NCBI GenBank assembly: GCA_037157565.1
Contig: JAZHRO010000013.1
Coordinates: 120,542,001 to 120,606,000, forward strand
Reading direction: 5' to 3'
Length of the DNA stretch: 64,000 nt
Origin: Thalassia testudinum
Lineage: Eukaryota > Streptophyta > Magnoliopsida > Alismatales > Hydrocharitaceae
In this document: piece after piece, positions 1 to 11,121 of the stretch
Layout of the letters: each line of letters starts with the position of its first letter
How positions within the stretch are numbered: the first letter of the stretch is position 1
The notes under the pieces: generated by a model
Databases searched by the model: none
Told to the model about the DNA's origin: nothing
Seen by the model: only the letters and a program-made list of their open reading frames with translations
Made by a program: the position numbers and the translations under genes

Positions 1-1734
1 GCATTAAACTCAGCATCGTAGTTAGGCATAGCATTTAGACTTAGCATTTAGGCATCACATTTGTACTTATACATATATGTATAGCATATTTCATTCTCGC
101 GTATTGTTTTGCATATTGTTTATGGCATTGCAGTGATGGCATGAATTGAATGACAACTCAGAAGCAGTTTCAGGTGATTTCTATCCACTTTCACCCTACC
201 TTATTTCTTTTATTCATGCATGAGAACATGTAAACACTTAGGCATTGGGGGGTAGTTCATAAAAATAGAAAATTTTCTGCCTACGATTGGGGGATTAGAT
301 TGTTTTTTCAAGAGGTTTTATTAGAGAGTTATTCTTTTAGTAGATTCCTAGACTTAGAATCCAGTATAATTTCATACTTGCATGTAGATTTTGCAATGGA
401 TCCTCTGTGAAAACTGATAGACATTTCTAGTTAGTCGAAAAGAAGCATCGCTTCTTCTCCTAAACCCTTGAATAGCAATTAGGGAGTCAGGTGAACTATC
501 TTCTAGTAGATCCACCAAAACATATGTGTGGTGAGAGTAGTGAGTACTGGTGCTCTAAGGCTAGTATAAGGAATCTTTAATAATTGAATAATGGCACTTG
601 GATTTGCGCATAGTTTTCGCTCTCAGTTCTTGCATTCTAAATCTATGAGAAATTCTATATGAGTCACCAAATAAGGCAAAAAAAACAGAGTGGGTTTTAA
701 TAAAACTAGGACTGAGGTGGTTGGTCATGACTATCCTCTGCAGAATCCACGGCTGAAGGAGGGTACCAATGTCAAGGCCATAAATACATCATTCTATCCA
801 TTCCCTACCCGGTGCTGAGAATAGGCACTTCCACCAAATAAGCCACCCAAAATCCACTTGGTCATCCCAAAATTCCCTAAGAATGCCTCACGTATAAAAG
901 TACGTATGTCGTGTTATGTTGTGCTAATAAATACAACAATATGTTGTGTTGTGGCATTATGCCTATAGATTTGCATATAGAAGAGTTGTTTGCTCAACAA
1001 AAAACAAAACAGAGAGAAGAAGGAAAAAAAAATGTTTTGTGAAATTGTTGCATAATGTGAGTCAAGTTAAATGCTTTGAGGCAAAAACACCTACCACCCT
1101 CACGAACCACCAAATACAGCCTTAACCTACTTTTTCTATTTTTCTGACCACCTGAATACAGGCTAAGGGCTTCTGACTTAGTCGTAGGGTTATCAGAACC
1201 TAATTAAAAGTATCATGCCATGTGAGACCACTAAATACATTTGCAAATCAGGTGAGATGTGAGCTCGGGAAGAAAAAGAAAAAAAGACAGAAGAGTGCAA
1301 AAGAATAAAGAAAGCACAGCTTTTCCAGTCCTACTCTAAGTTGATTTATTCAATAATCTGGAAATCTAAAATTTTGGAATACTAGTCTCTAAGAAGTACC
1401 AGAAGAGAGTGAGACATCAAATACAATCCAGTTAACTCAGACATCTCCTACCTAAACCAAATGCTGGGTCCAAAATTAGAAAATATTTTGTAACCTCGAA
1501 AGAAGAGGTTTGCCTATCCCAACAGAATTTTACTAGGGCTCAAGTACAAGCTTTAAATATATGTCGACTCTTCGCTTGGATCCGATGCAGGAGCTACAAC
1601 ATTATATATTAATGGTTATCTAGATTCTGAATTTTTGGATAAAACAAAAAGAAATAAATCTCTAGTTTAACTCTTGATAAAATGCATTTAGTCTTGCACT
1701 TGCTAGGGACTAACAAGATTTAGGCATGGGGGTA
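1..1734 (+). mobile_element. Element G, 3' untranslated region (partial)
   Basis: The 3' internal part of an LTR retrotransposon; its coding region lies left of the window. The first bases resemble the post-ORF sequence of the other elements here (a GCATTAAACTCAGC-like motif, as at 36590). Two polypurine motifs are visible: an internal one near 239-253 (AGGCATTGGGGGGTA) and one touching the LTR at 1721-1734 (TAGGCATGGGGGTA). No coding region is recognisable. Whether G was autonomous cannot be told. Confidence 0.65.
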
Positions 1735-3087
1735 TGGTTGCACAGCAATCATACCCACTAATTCACCTAATTTAAGCTAAAACTTAGCTTAACATGAACA
1801 TTTTGCATGCAAACGCATCGTATTCTGCATCATAGTTGATATATGTGTTTTATGTATAAAATAAGGTTATTTGGGAGGTATTAATGCTTGCAGGTAATCT
1901 TGGGCTGTAGATGACCGATCCAACCTTATGGATCTGTTCGAAATAATGATGGGAATCCAACGCATCCAAGATCGCATCAATCAAACTCCCGTAGCACCCT
2001 AGGGAGTCCACAGAAGTTCATGAGCCAAGGGGAAAATTGAAGAAGATCTAGACCTCAGATGACAAATCCGACCATACGAATGGATCCGGATTGACGTTTG
2101 CAGTCCAACGTTGCAGAAATCAACTTAATCGAAGGCCTACATCACCAGATACAAGGAAAAGAAAATGAACAGCCACGAGTGCACTACGTCGCCTGCCCAG
2201 ATTGGATGAGTATAAATGGAAACTAACAAGTATATATACTAAAAGGTTTGCGCAATGCGTTGGCTCGTGCGTGCGTGCACGTAAGTGCGGGACGCGGGTT
2301 CGAGCCCTACGCTGTGCAAAATTGATGCAGCATCGTGAGCGGGCGCGTACAGGTGCGTATGCATGATTGGAGGGCTGAGATGCGTCTACATGGTGCGATC
2401 GCATGGGTTGTTGCGAGATCAGGAAGGTGCAAGAAGCAAGTGTAGAATTTGAAATCGAACTGCTGAAATGATGAGGCAAGATTTGAAGGCAAAAACGTGA
2501 AGGCGCGGGCGCGGGCATGTGGGAGCCATGCGATGAAGGATCTGAGGGCATACAGCACAGCACATGGTAGCATCAAAGAGAACTAAGGAAAGAAGAAGGA
2601 TTTGCACAAGATATAAAAGGACCAAAGGCCCCCTCCCTTGAAAAAAGGAGAAGTCTCAACTCTCTTCATTCTTTTCTTCTTCTTCCTTCTTCTACCTCTC
2701 TCTCTTCTTCTTCCCGTCTTCTCTGCATTTTCGTCTGAAGAATCTGTTGGGCCACCCTGTCAGATCGCTGATACTTCTCTCGACCGCTCTGAAAGGCCAC
2801 CACGATCTACTTATGCAGCCCTTGCTCTATTCCATAAGTAGTTTAATTCATGTTATCATTTAGTTTAGTTTCATGTATGCAATCCTTGTTCGAGTTCTCT
2901 ATGTGATATATATTGTGATTCATTGTGTCTATTATTTAGTAGCTAGATTTAGAATAAGTGAATGAAATCAAAAGTGTTTTTCTGCCTCTCTGTGATCGAC
3001 TGGGACTTCCAATTCCATTAATTTTATTTGTCGAGACATAGTTCGTGCTATACTACGACGTATTTATCCTTTACATGATCTATGGCA
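1735..3087 (+). mobile_element. Element G, 3' LTR
   Basis: It begins TGGTTGCACAGC directly after a polypurine tract and probably ends CTATGGCA at 3087, where the sequence turns into the integrase reading of element E (RTPLGMSPYK). About 1.35 kb. U3 holds two copies of a block also found in the LTRs of A, B, C and D (about 1905-2155). U5 contains the usual CTCTGTGATCGA-type motif. The 5' LTR lies outside the window, so the ends cannot be checked by pairing; the right end rests on where E resumes. Confidence 0.65.
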
Positions 3088-3135
3088 CGAACACCTTGGT
3101 ATGTCTCCTTATAAAATTGTTTACGGGAAGCCTTG
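3088..3135 (+). pseudogene. Element E, integrase fragment (split by F)
   Basis: Sixteen codons read R-T-P-L-G-M-S-P-Y-K-I-V-Y-G-K-P, matching the conserved stretch downstream of the integrase core of Athila-type Gypsy elements (compare KTQLGMSPFRVVYGKAC in element M). The reading resumes at 15459 after the insertion of F, with CCTTG duplicated at 3131-3135 and 15454-15458. The upstream side is cut by G. This is a relic, not a working gene. Confidence 0.85.
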
Positions 3136-5903
3136 TGAAATCGCTTGGTTCAACCGGGTTTTAGTTTGTTATAACGTTGTAGTAAAGCCGGTTATTACCA
3201 ACATTTCAAATATAAATATTTTTACTCGGAAAATAAAAGAGTTCCCGAGGTCGAACTCAGGGAGCAAGTTGTATTCTAGAGATATACATGTTTCTTTTAC
3301 AAAAAGAAAGAGAGAGGGAAAGAATTTGTTGTTTTCTCTTTGTTCTGCAGAGGGGATGCTCTTCTTTCTCTCTTTCTTTAGATCTCCTTCTTTCTCTCTG
3401 TTCTGCAGAGGTGATGTTCTTCTTCTGCAATGGTGATGCTCTTCTTCTTCTTCTTTGGTTTCTGCCTTGACCTCTCTTCTTCTTTTTCTGCAATTGTGGT
3501 GACCCTTTCTCTTTTCCCTTTTCTTCTTTATGGCTGCAGAGCTTCTGCCTTCAGCTACTAAGTCTTCCTTTCTTCTTCTTCTGCTTTGGCCGTTGCTCTT
3601 CCTTCTTCTTCAGCCTGCCTTCTTTCCTGCTCTGGCTGCTGACCTTCCGTCGTCTGACCCGGTGCTTAGACGACTTAACTATGCATTTGCTACAGTGCAG
3701 CTCCTTCTTCTTCCGCGGGTCTTCTTCTTCGCCTGTGCCTGCACACTTCAGACTTTTTCGTCAGAGGCAAAACCTACTCTACCCTCCCCCCCCGCGTCTC
3801 TCTTTCTCTCTGAAACCACTCTTGGGAAAGCTCTCCCAGAGCTACCGGGTAATCGGGTTCGGGTCACGCCCGGGTCCAGGCCCACCGGCGTGCGTGGTGG
3901 GCGAGGAGTGCAGGTCAGTCTAAGTTGGGTCGGGTCAGGTCCGCGGGGCGTGAGCGCGGACGAGACCGGGTAACCGGGCGGGTGTAAGGGGACCTCACCC
4001 CATGTACTGAGGCAGTAAGGCTACTGCACGAAATCAATTTAAACAGTGGAACGGGTGTGAGGCTTACCGATGTGGGACTAAACGCAAACCTTTCCTCGTG
4101 TGCGCCTGCTGGGAGACCGCGGCCTGGCTTCTGCAGCTGCGGCTTCGATTTGCATAGGTTGCTGGCTGGCTACCTTCGCAAGACTCCCCGTACTCCGCAG
4201 CAGCTGGAGACCTGGAGTCCTCAAGCCTGGAGCGCAGAAGAAGCTGCTTCAATGTGCGTTAATGGCGGTCGAACCTCGAAACCTGTCGGACACGAATATG
4301 GCCTCTCGGCCTGATCAAACCACTGGGGAACCTTCGCCGTGGCCCGGCGAAGGTGAGGAGCTGCGCGGCAGGCCGCAAGGTGGTGTCTGGCGGCAGTCCT
4401 GGGTCGGACTGCAACCGGAGGAATGGGTTTGTTCGGGGGAGTGTTACGGAGGTGTGGAGTGGCAGTGGAGGGGTGGGGGGTGCTTAGTGTGATGAGGCGG
4501 AGGTTCGGTGAGGGTCGGCGAGCCGTGTGGGTTGCTGAGGTGATGAGAGCGGCTCGCCGGAGGGTGGTCGGAGGCGAAGGGGGTGAAGGTGGTCAGGGTC
4601 GGTAGAGGGCTTAATTGTATAAATTGAAAGCGGGGAAAGAAAGAGGAGGAGAAGGGGAGTAGCTCTAGCTTACTTGCAGGGACGAAGGGGGAGGAACAGG
4701 GCGACAGTCGTATCGACTGTCGCCGGAGAAGACGATGCCCAGTGGGGGGAGGACGGTGGTGACGACGGGGCAGAGGCAGCGCGCGCCGGTATTGCGCGAC
4801 GCGGGAAGAGCAGGGGACGAAGTCTCTGCTGCTGGTATTGCGGCAGAGCGAAGAGGAGGAGGAGGAAGAACCGCCGGAGCTGGTGGGCGTCTGCCGGAGT
4901 GAGAAGAGAGGAAAGTTGGGGGTTTTCTCCGTCAGATCCGAGCTGCCCTGGTCGGTGGAGCAACTGGGGGTATTTATAGGGATCAAACAGGGAGGAAGGC
5001 GGAGGGAGACGACGTGTCTCCCTCGCCAGAGGATGGTCGGAAACAAGAACCCATACCGTCCGTGCGTTCGCACGACCGGTATGGTGGGTTGCAATGACCA
5101 GGGGGGTGTCCCTGCGACGGCTGACGACGCAGGGCACCCCCGGTTTACTTGCCAGGTCCCCCACCTCACCCTGCGCGGTGCCATGCTCCGCGCAAGGTCG
5201 CCGGAGCATGGTGCTAGCAGGTTTTGCAGGAGGGACCTGATTGCAAAGAACGAAGGAGAGTTAGGGGCCAAAATGCGAGGGTTCAAAAGTTGAGGGCCAA
5301 AGAGTAAATATATGAGGACCAAAGTGTAAAGTCGGTCAAGGAGGTTTCTTCTTAGGCTCAAGTTTTTATACATGACTAATTAGGACCTAAGGAATCTGAT
5401 GGTGAATTTCATTTTCATATTAAACCTTGTTTGACCGATTAATTTGCGCAAAAACCCAAATTAAGTTATTAATTGGGCATGGTTCTCAATGTAGGTCAAA
5501 ATGGGTTCTAAAGGCCAAATTGAAGGTTCTAAACCCTAGAGATTATTTTTCTATGAATTTTAGAGGGTTTATTCTATTTTTACTTTGCCTCGAACCTTGT
5601 GAATTGAAGTGGGTTGTTTTAGGGTTACAGATTATCATTTGGTTTCTTGGAAGTGCTGTAGCCCTTGCTAGATCATCTCATCCCACTTTTATTCTTATTA
5701 AGCTGCTTTGACCTATGTTTGGGCCCTGAGTTACCCTGTATGCAGATTATACTGGTAAAATTGCACTTTTACCCCTTATGACTTGTTTTCTTCTCAAACT
5801 CAGAATTCTCTGAGTTAAGCCTTTCCTTGAGATATGTAGGAGCTTTTATCCTTTGTATTAGGTCAAAATGAGCTAGTTATGGCTCATGATGAGGTTCTCA
5901 TCA
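3136..5903 (-). mobile_element. Element F, 3' LTR
   Basis: 2768 bp. Read on the minus strand it starts TGATGAGAACCTCATCATG, nearly the same as the LTR start of M, and ends GAACCAAGCGATTTCA. A TATA box (TATAAATA, minus) lies at 4971-4978. About 83 bp upstream of it is an imperfect inverted repeat at 5051-5084 with the core CGTGCGAACGCACG at 5061-5074. U5 is a long CTTCTT-rich tract on the plus strand. Long open frames here, such as 4444-5373, are composition effects. Confidence 0.92.
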
Positions 5904-7872
5904 TACCCCCATGCCTAGCTTTTGCTAGTCCCTTAGCAAAAACTTAAGGTTTCAACCCTTGTTCTAGACCATGAAGTTTTTAATAGTTTTAGATAAGTGC
6001 CTTTTTTATTTGAGCATAGATTAGGTTAGAATGCTGACCATAGGCCTAAAAGGTACTCTAGTACCAATCAAGATCCAAATCTGTCTAGCCTTAGCCTCAG
6101 TCTTTTAGCAAAGGTTTTTAAGGCCCACAAGAACTAACCTAAGGTTTATTGGACTTCGTGGTTAAAGCACCCGTGCTTGAAATGATTTTAGCCCTGGCTC
6201 AGTTCGCAGTGCGTTTTGTAAGAGAGAGATAGAAAGTTTTTCTGTTTGGAGAGTTTTCTCTCTCTTTTTCTTTTTAGTTCTAGCCTAGGATTGGCTTTTC
6301 AACACGGTCTGTATCAGATTCCTTGCTCCCATCATCAATCCTCAAGGGTTCCTGGCGATCGATGCTTCGAGATAGCACCGCCCATGGCAACCCCCGGAAC
6401 CCTGGCTATTGAGATTTCGAGATAATCCCATCCATGGTATTCCGTGGCCGAATCCAGACCCTGGCAATTGACACTTCGAGATAATGCCATCCATGGAATC
6501 TGAACCAGCAGAGTGCTTACATGCCCCCAGTAGGATATGTAAATATCCTAAGAGACAAGCACCGAGGAGATGATATTTTGTTACGCATCTTCGAGGGGAT
6601 TTCCCCGCCTCTCTGCGCTGGGAACTCGTCCAAATCAACTTGTGTTGATCGGCCGCTCCTATTCTAGGTGTTCTTTTCAGATTTTTGCGACGCTTCTGCG
6701 TGATTCTGATTTTTACGCTTACTGAACCAGGCTGTGTGTGAGATTAGGGTGCTTAGGTTACTGAGTCCCGTAAACCAAAAATTAGTTAACGAGGCCGAAT
6801 ACTCCCTAAGCCTTAGACCTAATACTTCAGCTTTTCATTTTCCTCAACCTCTTGAGGAGTGTCCAGATCTTAATGGGTACTAAGAGTCTATTCAAGAATG
6901 CCTAAGGTTTGCATTCTTTACTAATCTTATTGTGCACTTTTCTTGAATGAGGTCTAGAACTTAGGTTAATTCCTTAGTTCCTTACTAATGACTATCACTT
7001 TTTCTCATAATTTTGTGCTCCTTTTTCATTTTGTTTCTTTTCTCCTTCACAAAATTTTCCTTCTCCTCTTTTCCTCTTATTCTTTTTCGAAAATTTTTTT
7101 TTTTAATTTTTATGGTATTTTTGGCATATGTGAATTTTTTTGTTTGAAACCTTTTCTTACAAGTTTTTGTACTTTCATACCCCCCCCATGCCTAAGATTT
7201 GCAATGTCCTCATTGTAACCTAGGGGGTTTTTATTTAACTTAGTTCATTCCTTAAGATAGAAATTTGGATGAGTGAATGGGTCGGGGTGACTGTTGCGGA
7301 CGATTTCTAATCTCAGATGCAAGCACCTGAGGTGGAGTCGGCTGTCTTAAAGTGTGAACTTCAAGTGCAAAAAGGTGTCAGAACAAGTTTCAGGTTTTCA
7401 AAGAGAATGACGGGCTGCCTCCCGTTAAGCGCTGAGTTTGATGCCTTCAGCCAAGCGGGAAATGCGATGGAGAGGGGATGGTCAAATCAGCGGAGTTTTG
7501 TAAGACAAGCACCTTGATTAAGAGCCTGGTTGGTCCAACCAGGTGCTTGTTCAGATCAACAGGCTGATGATGCAGCCCAAACCCAATCAATCTGGCGGGT
7601 TGATAGATGTGGATAAAAAGGTGTGGAGCCCACCATAAACTATGAAGCTCAGATGGATGTTGAAGTGTAAACGCAGGGTTTGGCTGAGTCGAATCAGCCT
7701 GGTCAGAGTAGGGACCCGTAGAATAATCAATGAATGACACGGAAATCCTACAGGGGTGATCAGAGAATGATAGAGCATGGTATGTAATCTGATCAATGTT
7801 CGAAACCCAATGTGGAAATGCAATCGGCTCGGTGAGAGGTGAATCTGAATAGAAATTGAGTCCGGTTGCAGG
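5904..7872 (-). mobile_element. Element F, 3' UTR with two polypurine motifs and repeats
   Basis: Non-coding. A polypurine motif touches the LTR (5904-5917, plus-strand TACCCCCATGCCTA) and a second lies about 1.27 kb inside (7178-7194). Near 6342-6510 is a degenerate tandem repeat built on ATTTCGAGATAATCCCAT-like units, and near 6533-6550 a decayed form of the palindrome seen at 31383 in M. The sequence just after the ORF (about 7400-7435, a GCCTCCCGTTAAGCGC motif) matches the sequence just after pol in M (about 30456-30480). Confidence 0.85.
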
Positions 7873-9312
7873 TCAGGGTTTGGGAGAGGTTTTGATCCGT
7901 TCTGTGTGTGCGGACGAGGTGGCCATTGTGTACGAGGGCTCTTCTAGAAACAGATGATAGGTGGTTTTCTGTAGAGAGTCCTCTGGGTAACTATCAAATG
8001 CCGGAAGAGTGTTTGTAGGATGAGAGGAATCGGATTCGAGAAAAAATTTGGATTCTTGGTTGCAATCACTCTTGGCATTTTCTGTTTTTGGTTCCTGAGG
8101 ATCGAAAAGGAATGATTCTGTGTTATCGGTGATCTCGAGAATCAGGACCTCAGAGTCAGAGTCAGAGTCATGTGAACTGAGGTCGTAGATAGGCCTGGCG
8201 TGTTCAGGAAGGGGAATCTCTCCGTAATTATAGTCAGATTTGAAATTGTCGGAGAGTTGGCGAAAATGAGATTCATGATCATGAATTCCACCACAGCAAA
8301 AATCATCAAATGTGGAATCAGCAGCCTGATTGGGTTCTAGCCTATATGTCACTTCTGGGCTCAAAAAGATGTTCTGTTCAAGCTCTAAGCTGGTAGGATA
8401 GACCCCATTAAAACCTTGCTCATCCAACTCCTCAGTTTCTGTATCATAAATTGGCATATTTTCTGAAAAATTGATCAGATTTGCTGAGGATGTTGGAGAG
8501 GGATATTCATCAAATAGAGGCCCGGAATCATATTCTGTAAAAATTTGATCTTTCTCATAAGGGGCCTCATAATCTTCCCAATAAGTTTCAGATCTAGGTT
8601 CTAGGCTTAGGATGTGGGTAGAATTATTAGAACCTAAATCCGAATAACCTTCGAGGGTCACCTTATCAAAATAAGGGGCGGAATTTATACCCTCAGAAGG
8701 TTCAGTTCTGATCTCATTATTGCAGGAGTTTTGAAATTCTAGGCTTGACAATTCATGGTCTAAGTTTGGCTCATCATTGTGTTCTCCTGCAATATCCCAA
8801 CTTAATTCAACATTGTCTTCTATCTGGGTTGGGATTTTACAACCACTTTGTGCCTCACTCCCGAGATCTGGGAAACTGGATTGTTCCTTAATACTGTTCC
8901 AAGATGGTTCATCCTCTGTTTCTGGTATATACGGGTATTTCTGGTTGATAATTTGTTCTACTGATTTCATCATTTCTACCCGTTTCATAAGGGCATCTTG
9001 GTGTTGTTCCCAAAGTACAGGATGTGTCAAGCATTGAAGGTATTCAGATTGGTGTAATTTTTCCATCTCAATGTATCCTGTCATGAGCATATCTCGGGTT
9101 GATCCTTTTGAAATTTCAGTCAATAGAATTTGGGCACAGTTTATGATGAAAGCTGTGGTTGTTGGAACATCAACCTGAATGTTTCCTATTTGTGTTGAGG
9201 GTTTATATTTGATTTCATAGATTTCAAGGGCATCCTCAATCATTTTATCTTTCATGGATCTCAGATATTCAGGTTTTTTACATTGTAGTCTTGCTAGGTA
9301 ATTAGGCTGCAT
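7873..9312 (-). CDS. Unknown acidic protein of non-autonomous element F
   Basis: An uninterrupted frame. It is open from an ATG at 9534 (553 codons), but a splice acceptor shared with M at 9417-9418 makes the ATG at 9312 (about 479 codons, protein starting MQPNYLARLQ) the likelier start. Residues 1-150 look mostly helical (for example KDKMIEDALEIYEIKY, DALMKRVEMMKSVEQI). The rest is strongly acidic and probably disordered, with many DE, DS and SD runs (SSHDSDSDSEVLI). I see no CCHC knuckle, DxGAS protease, RT, integrase motif or clear membrane helix. It sits exactly where gag-pol sits in M, with conserved flanks. I do not recognise the family. Possible roles, all unproven: a gag-like structural protein, a regulator, or an envelope-position relic. 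Confidence 0.75.
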   Translation of the reverse strand: MQPNYLARLQCKKPEYLRSMKDKMIEDALEIYEIKYKPSTQIGNIQVDVPTTTAFIINCAQILLTEISKGSTRDMLMTGYIEMEKLHQSEYLQCLTHPVLWEQHQDALMKRVEMMKSVEQIINQKYPYIPETEDEPSWNSIKEQSSFPDLGSEAQSGCKIPTQIEDNVELSWDIAGEHNDEPNLDHELSSLEFQNSCNNEIRTEPSEGINSAPYFDKVTLEGYSDLGSNNSTHILSLEPRSETYWEDYEAPYEKDQIFTEYDSGPLFDEYPSPTSSANLINFSENMPIYDTETEELDEQGFNGVYPTSLELEQNIFLSPEVTYRLEPNQAADSTFDDFCCGGIHDHESHFRQLSDNFKSDYNYGEIPLPEHARPIYDLSSHDSDSDSEVLILEITDNTESFLFDPQEPKTENAKSDCNQESKFFLESDSSHPTNTLPAFDSYPEDSLQKTTYHLFLEEPSYTMATSSAHTERIKTSPKP

Positions 9313-9416
9313 CTTCGAATCAGGTGGTGGAATCAAGATAGAATCAGAAGTTTGAATTAATGGAAGAAGGGGACTTTGTTCAGAATCAGAGGAAAGAGGG
9401 GCTATGTGAATGATTT

Positions 9417-10278
9417 CTGCAAAAACAAGGGAGCCGAGGCTTAGCCTCGGGGAGAGTGAATTTCTATAGGAAGTTTCAAGGACCTCCTGCAAAGTACTGA
9501 AGGGCTGGATGAGATAAGCAGGTGCTGGACCCAATCAAGACACCCAAAAATTGTTGGGTGACTATAGAGGTTCGGGGCAGATGGACCCCTTGATCAGAAA
9601 GATCGTCCACCTTAGAATTACCTGGGCAGCCAGAGAGGGAGAGTCCCGCGAAGACCCCTACACGGTAGAGCGTCCCCACGGGTTACAGGGTTTCCCCCAC
9701 CCGACCTCTCTTGTCACTGCGGTTCCAGGTAGACCAGAATGGGGATCTTGACCTCTTAAGTCTACCAATTTTAAGATCAGGGTGCTTAAGGTTTTCACTT
9801 GAACTTTAGTCTTTTAAGTGCAAAGAGTGACCTAATTTAAGGTTGGTTGACCCAAGGGGTCAACTTTACCTCTTGTTTCCTTTGAGAGCTTTCAGGTCTT
9901 GATTTTTTAGGGTTCAAGTGTTTAGAGAGAGCCAATTGTTTAGGATTTTTCTTGTTAATTATTTTCAATCAATGGCTTGGGCACACCTCTTTTGGATTTC
10001 CTCAATTCTTGGTTAAGGGGTGTGTCTCTACTGAAATCCTAATGTTTGACCTTATGTTGGCTCTACTTGGTCCATTTAACTCTTTGTTGGGCAATTAGGG
10101 CTCAAGCAAGAATGTGTTAGCCCTTAAATACCCTTAATAGTGTGCAGGAGTGATGAGTTGAAAACATGCAACTCTTTATGGTTACTAAGTATGGAAGACA
10201 GGTTAGCCCTATATTGCTTGTACTTTTCTTTTCTTCCTCTTTAGAGTTTAGGGGTTAATAGTGAGAGGAAAAATTTAC
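9417..10278 (-). other. Putative leader intron of element F
   Basis: Read on the minus strand: donor CAG|GTAAAT with GT at 10278-10277, and acceptor TTGTTTTTGCAG ending at 9417, length 862 nt. The same pair exists in M (23908-24820). Just upstream of the donor is a short segment preceded by another acceptor-like CTTTTGTGCAG, suggesting a mini exon. This is motif evidence only; no transcript was seen. Confidence 0.55.
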
Positions 10279-10402
10279 CTGTCTTCGGAGTGGTTGTCGT
10301 GTGGTTGCTTGTCTTCTTGAATTCCTGTAGCTGCACAAAAGAGAGGAGATTATCAGAAATTAAAAAGAAACAGGAATGTTTACCTCTAGAATAGCCGTTG
10401 CT

Positions 10403-10419
10403 CCCCGGCAGCGGCGCCA
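10403..10419 (-). promoter_or_regulatory. Element F primer-binding site (tRNA-Asp)
   Basis: The minus strand reads TGGCGCCGCTGCCGGGG, three bases after the LTR end. It matches the complement of the 3' end of plant tRNA-Asp (PBS of M: TGGCGCCGTTGCCGGGG) with one difference. Confidence 0.9.
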
Positions 10420-11121
10420 AAATGAAATCGCTTGGTTCAACTGGGTTTTAGTTTGTTATAACGTTGTAGTAAAGCCGGTTATTACCAACATTTCAAATAT
10501 AAATTTTTTTACTCGGAAAATAAAAGAGTTCCCGAGGTCGAACTCAGGGAGCAAGTTGTATTCTAGAGATATACATGTTTCTTTTACAAAAAGAAAGAGA
10601 GAGGGAAAGAATTTGTTGTTTTCTCTTTGTTCTGCAGAGGGGATGCTCTTCTTTCTCTCTTTCTTTAGATCTCCTTCTTTCTCTCTGTTCTGCAGAGGTG
10701 ATGTTCTTCTTCTGCAATGGTGATGCTCTTCTTCTTCTTCTTTGGTTTCTGCCTTGACCTCTCTTCTTCTTTTTCTGCAATTGTGGTGACCCTTTCTCTT
10801 TTCCCTTTTCTTCTTTATGGCTGCAGAGCTTCTGCCTTCAGCTACTAAGTCTTCCTTTCTTCTTCTTCTGCTTTGGCCGTTGCTCTTCCTTCTTCTTCAG
10901 CCTGCCTTCTTTCCTGCTCTAGCTGCTGACCTTCCGTCGTCTGACCCGGTGCTTAGACGACTTAACTATGCATTTGCTACAGTGCAGCTCCTTCTTCCTC
11001 CGCGGGTCTTCTTCTTCGCCTGTGCCTGCACACTTCAGAGTTTTTCGTCAGAGGCAAAACCTACTCTACCCTCCCCCCCCCGCGTCTCTCTTTCTCTCTG
11101 AAACCACTCTTGGGAAAGCTC

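Noticed and set aside
2120..2841. Short frames in G (including a hydrophobic peptide at 2638-2841)
   Set aside because: Within the G LTR; a CTTCTT tract gives signal-peptide-like sequence by chance.
4444..5373. A 309-codon minus-strand frame (and its partial repeat at 13994-14623)
   Set aside because: It lies within both F LTRs, is rich in Ser/Pro/Arg from biased composition, has no domain, and is cut differently in the two copies.
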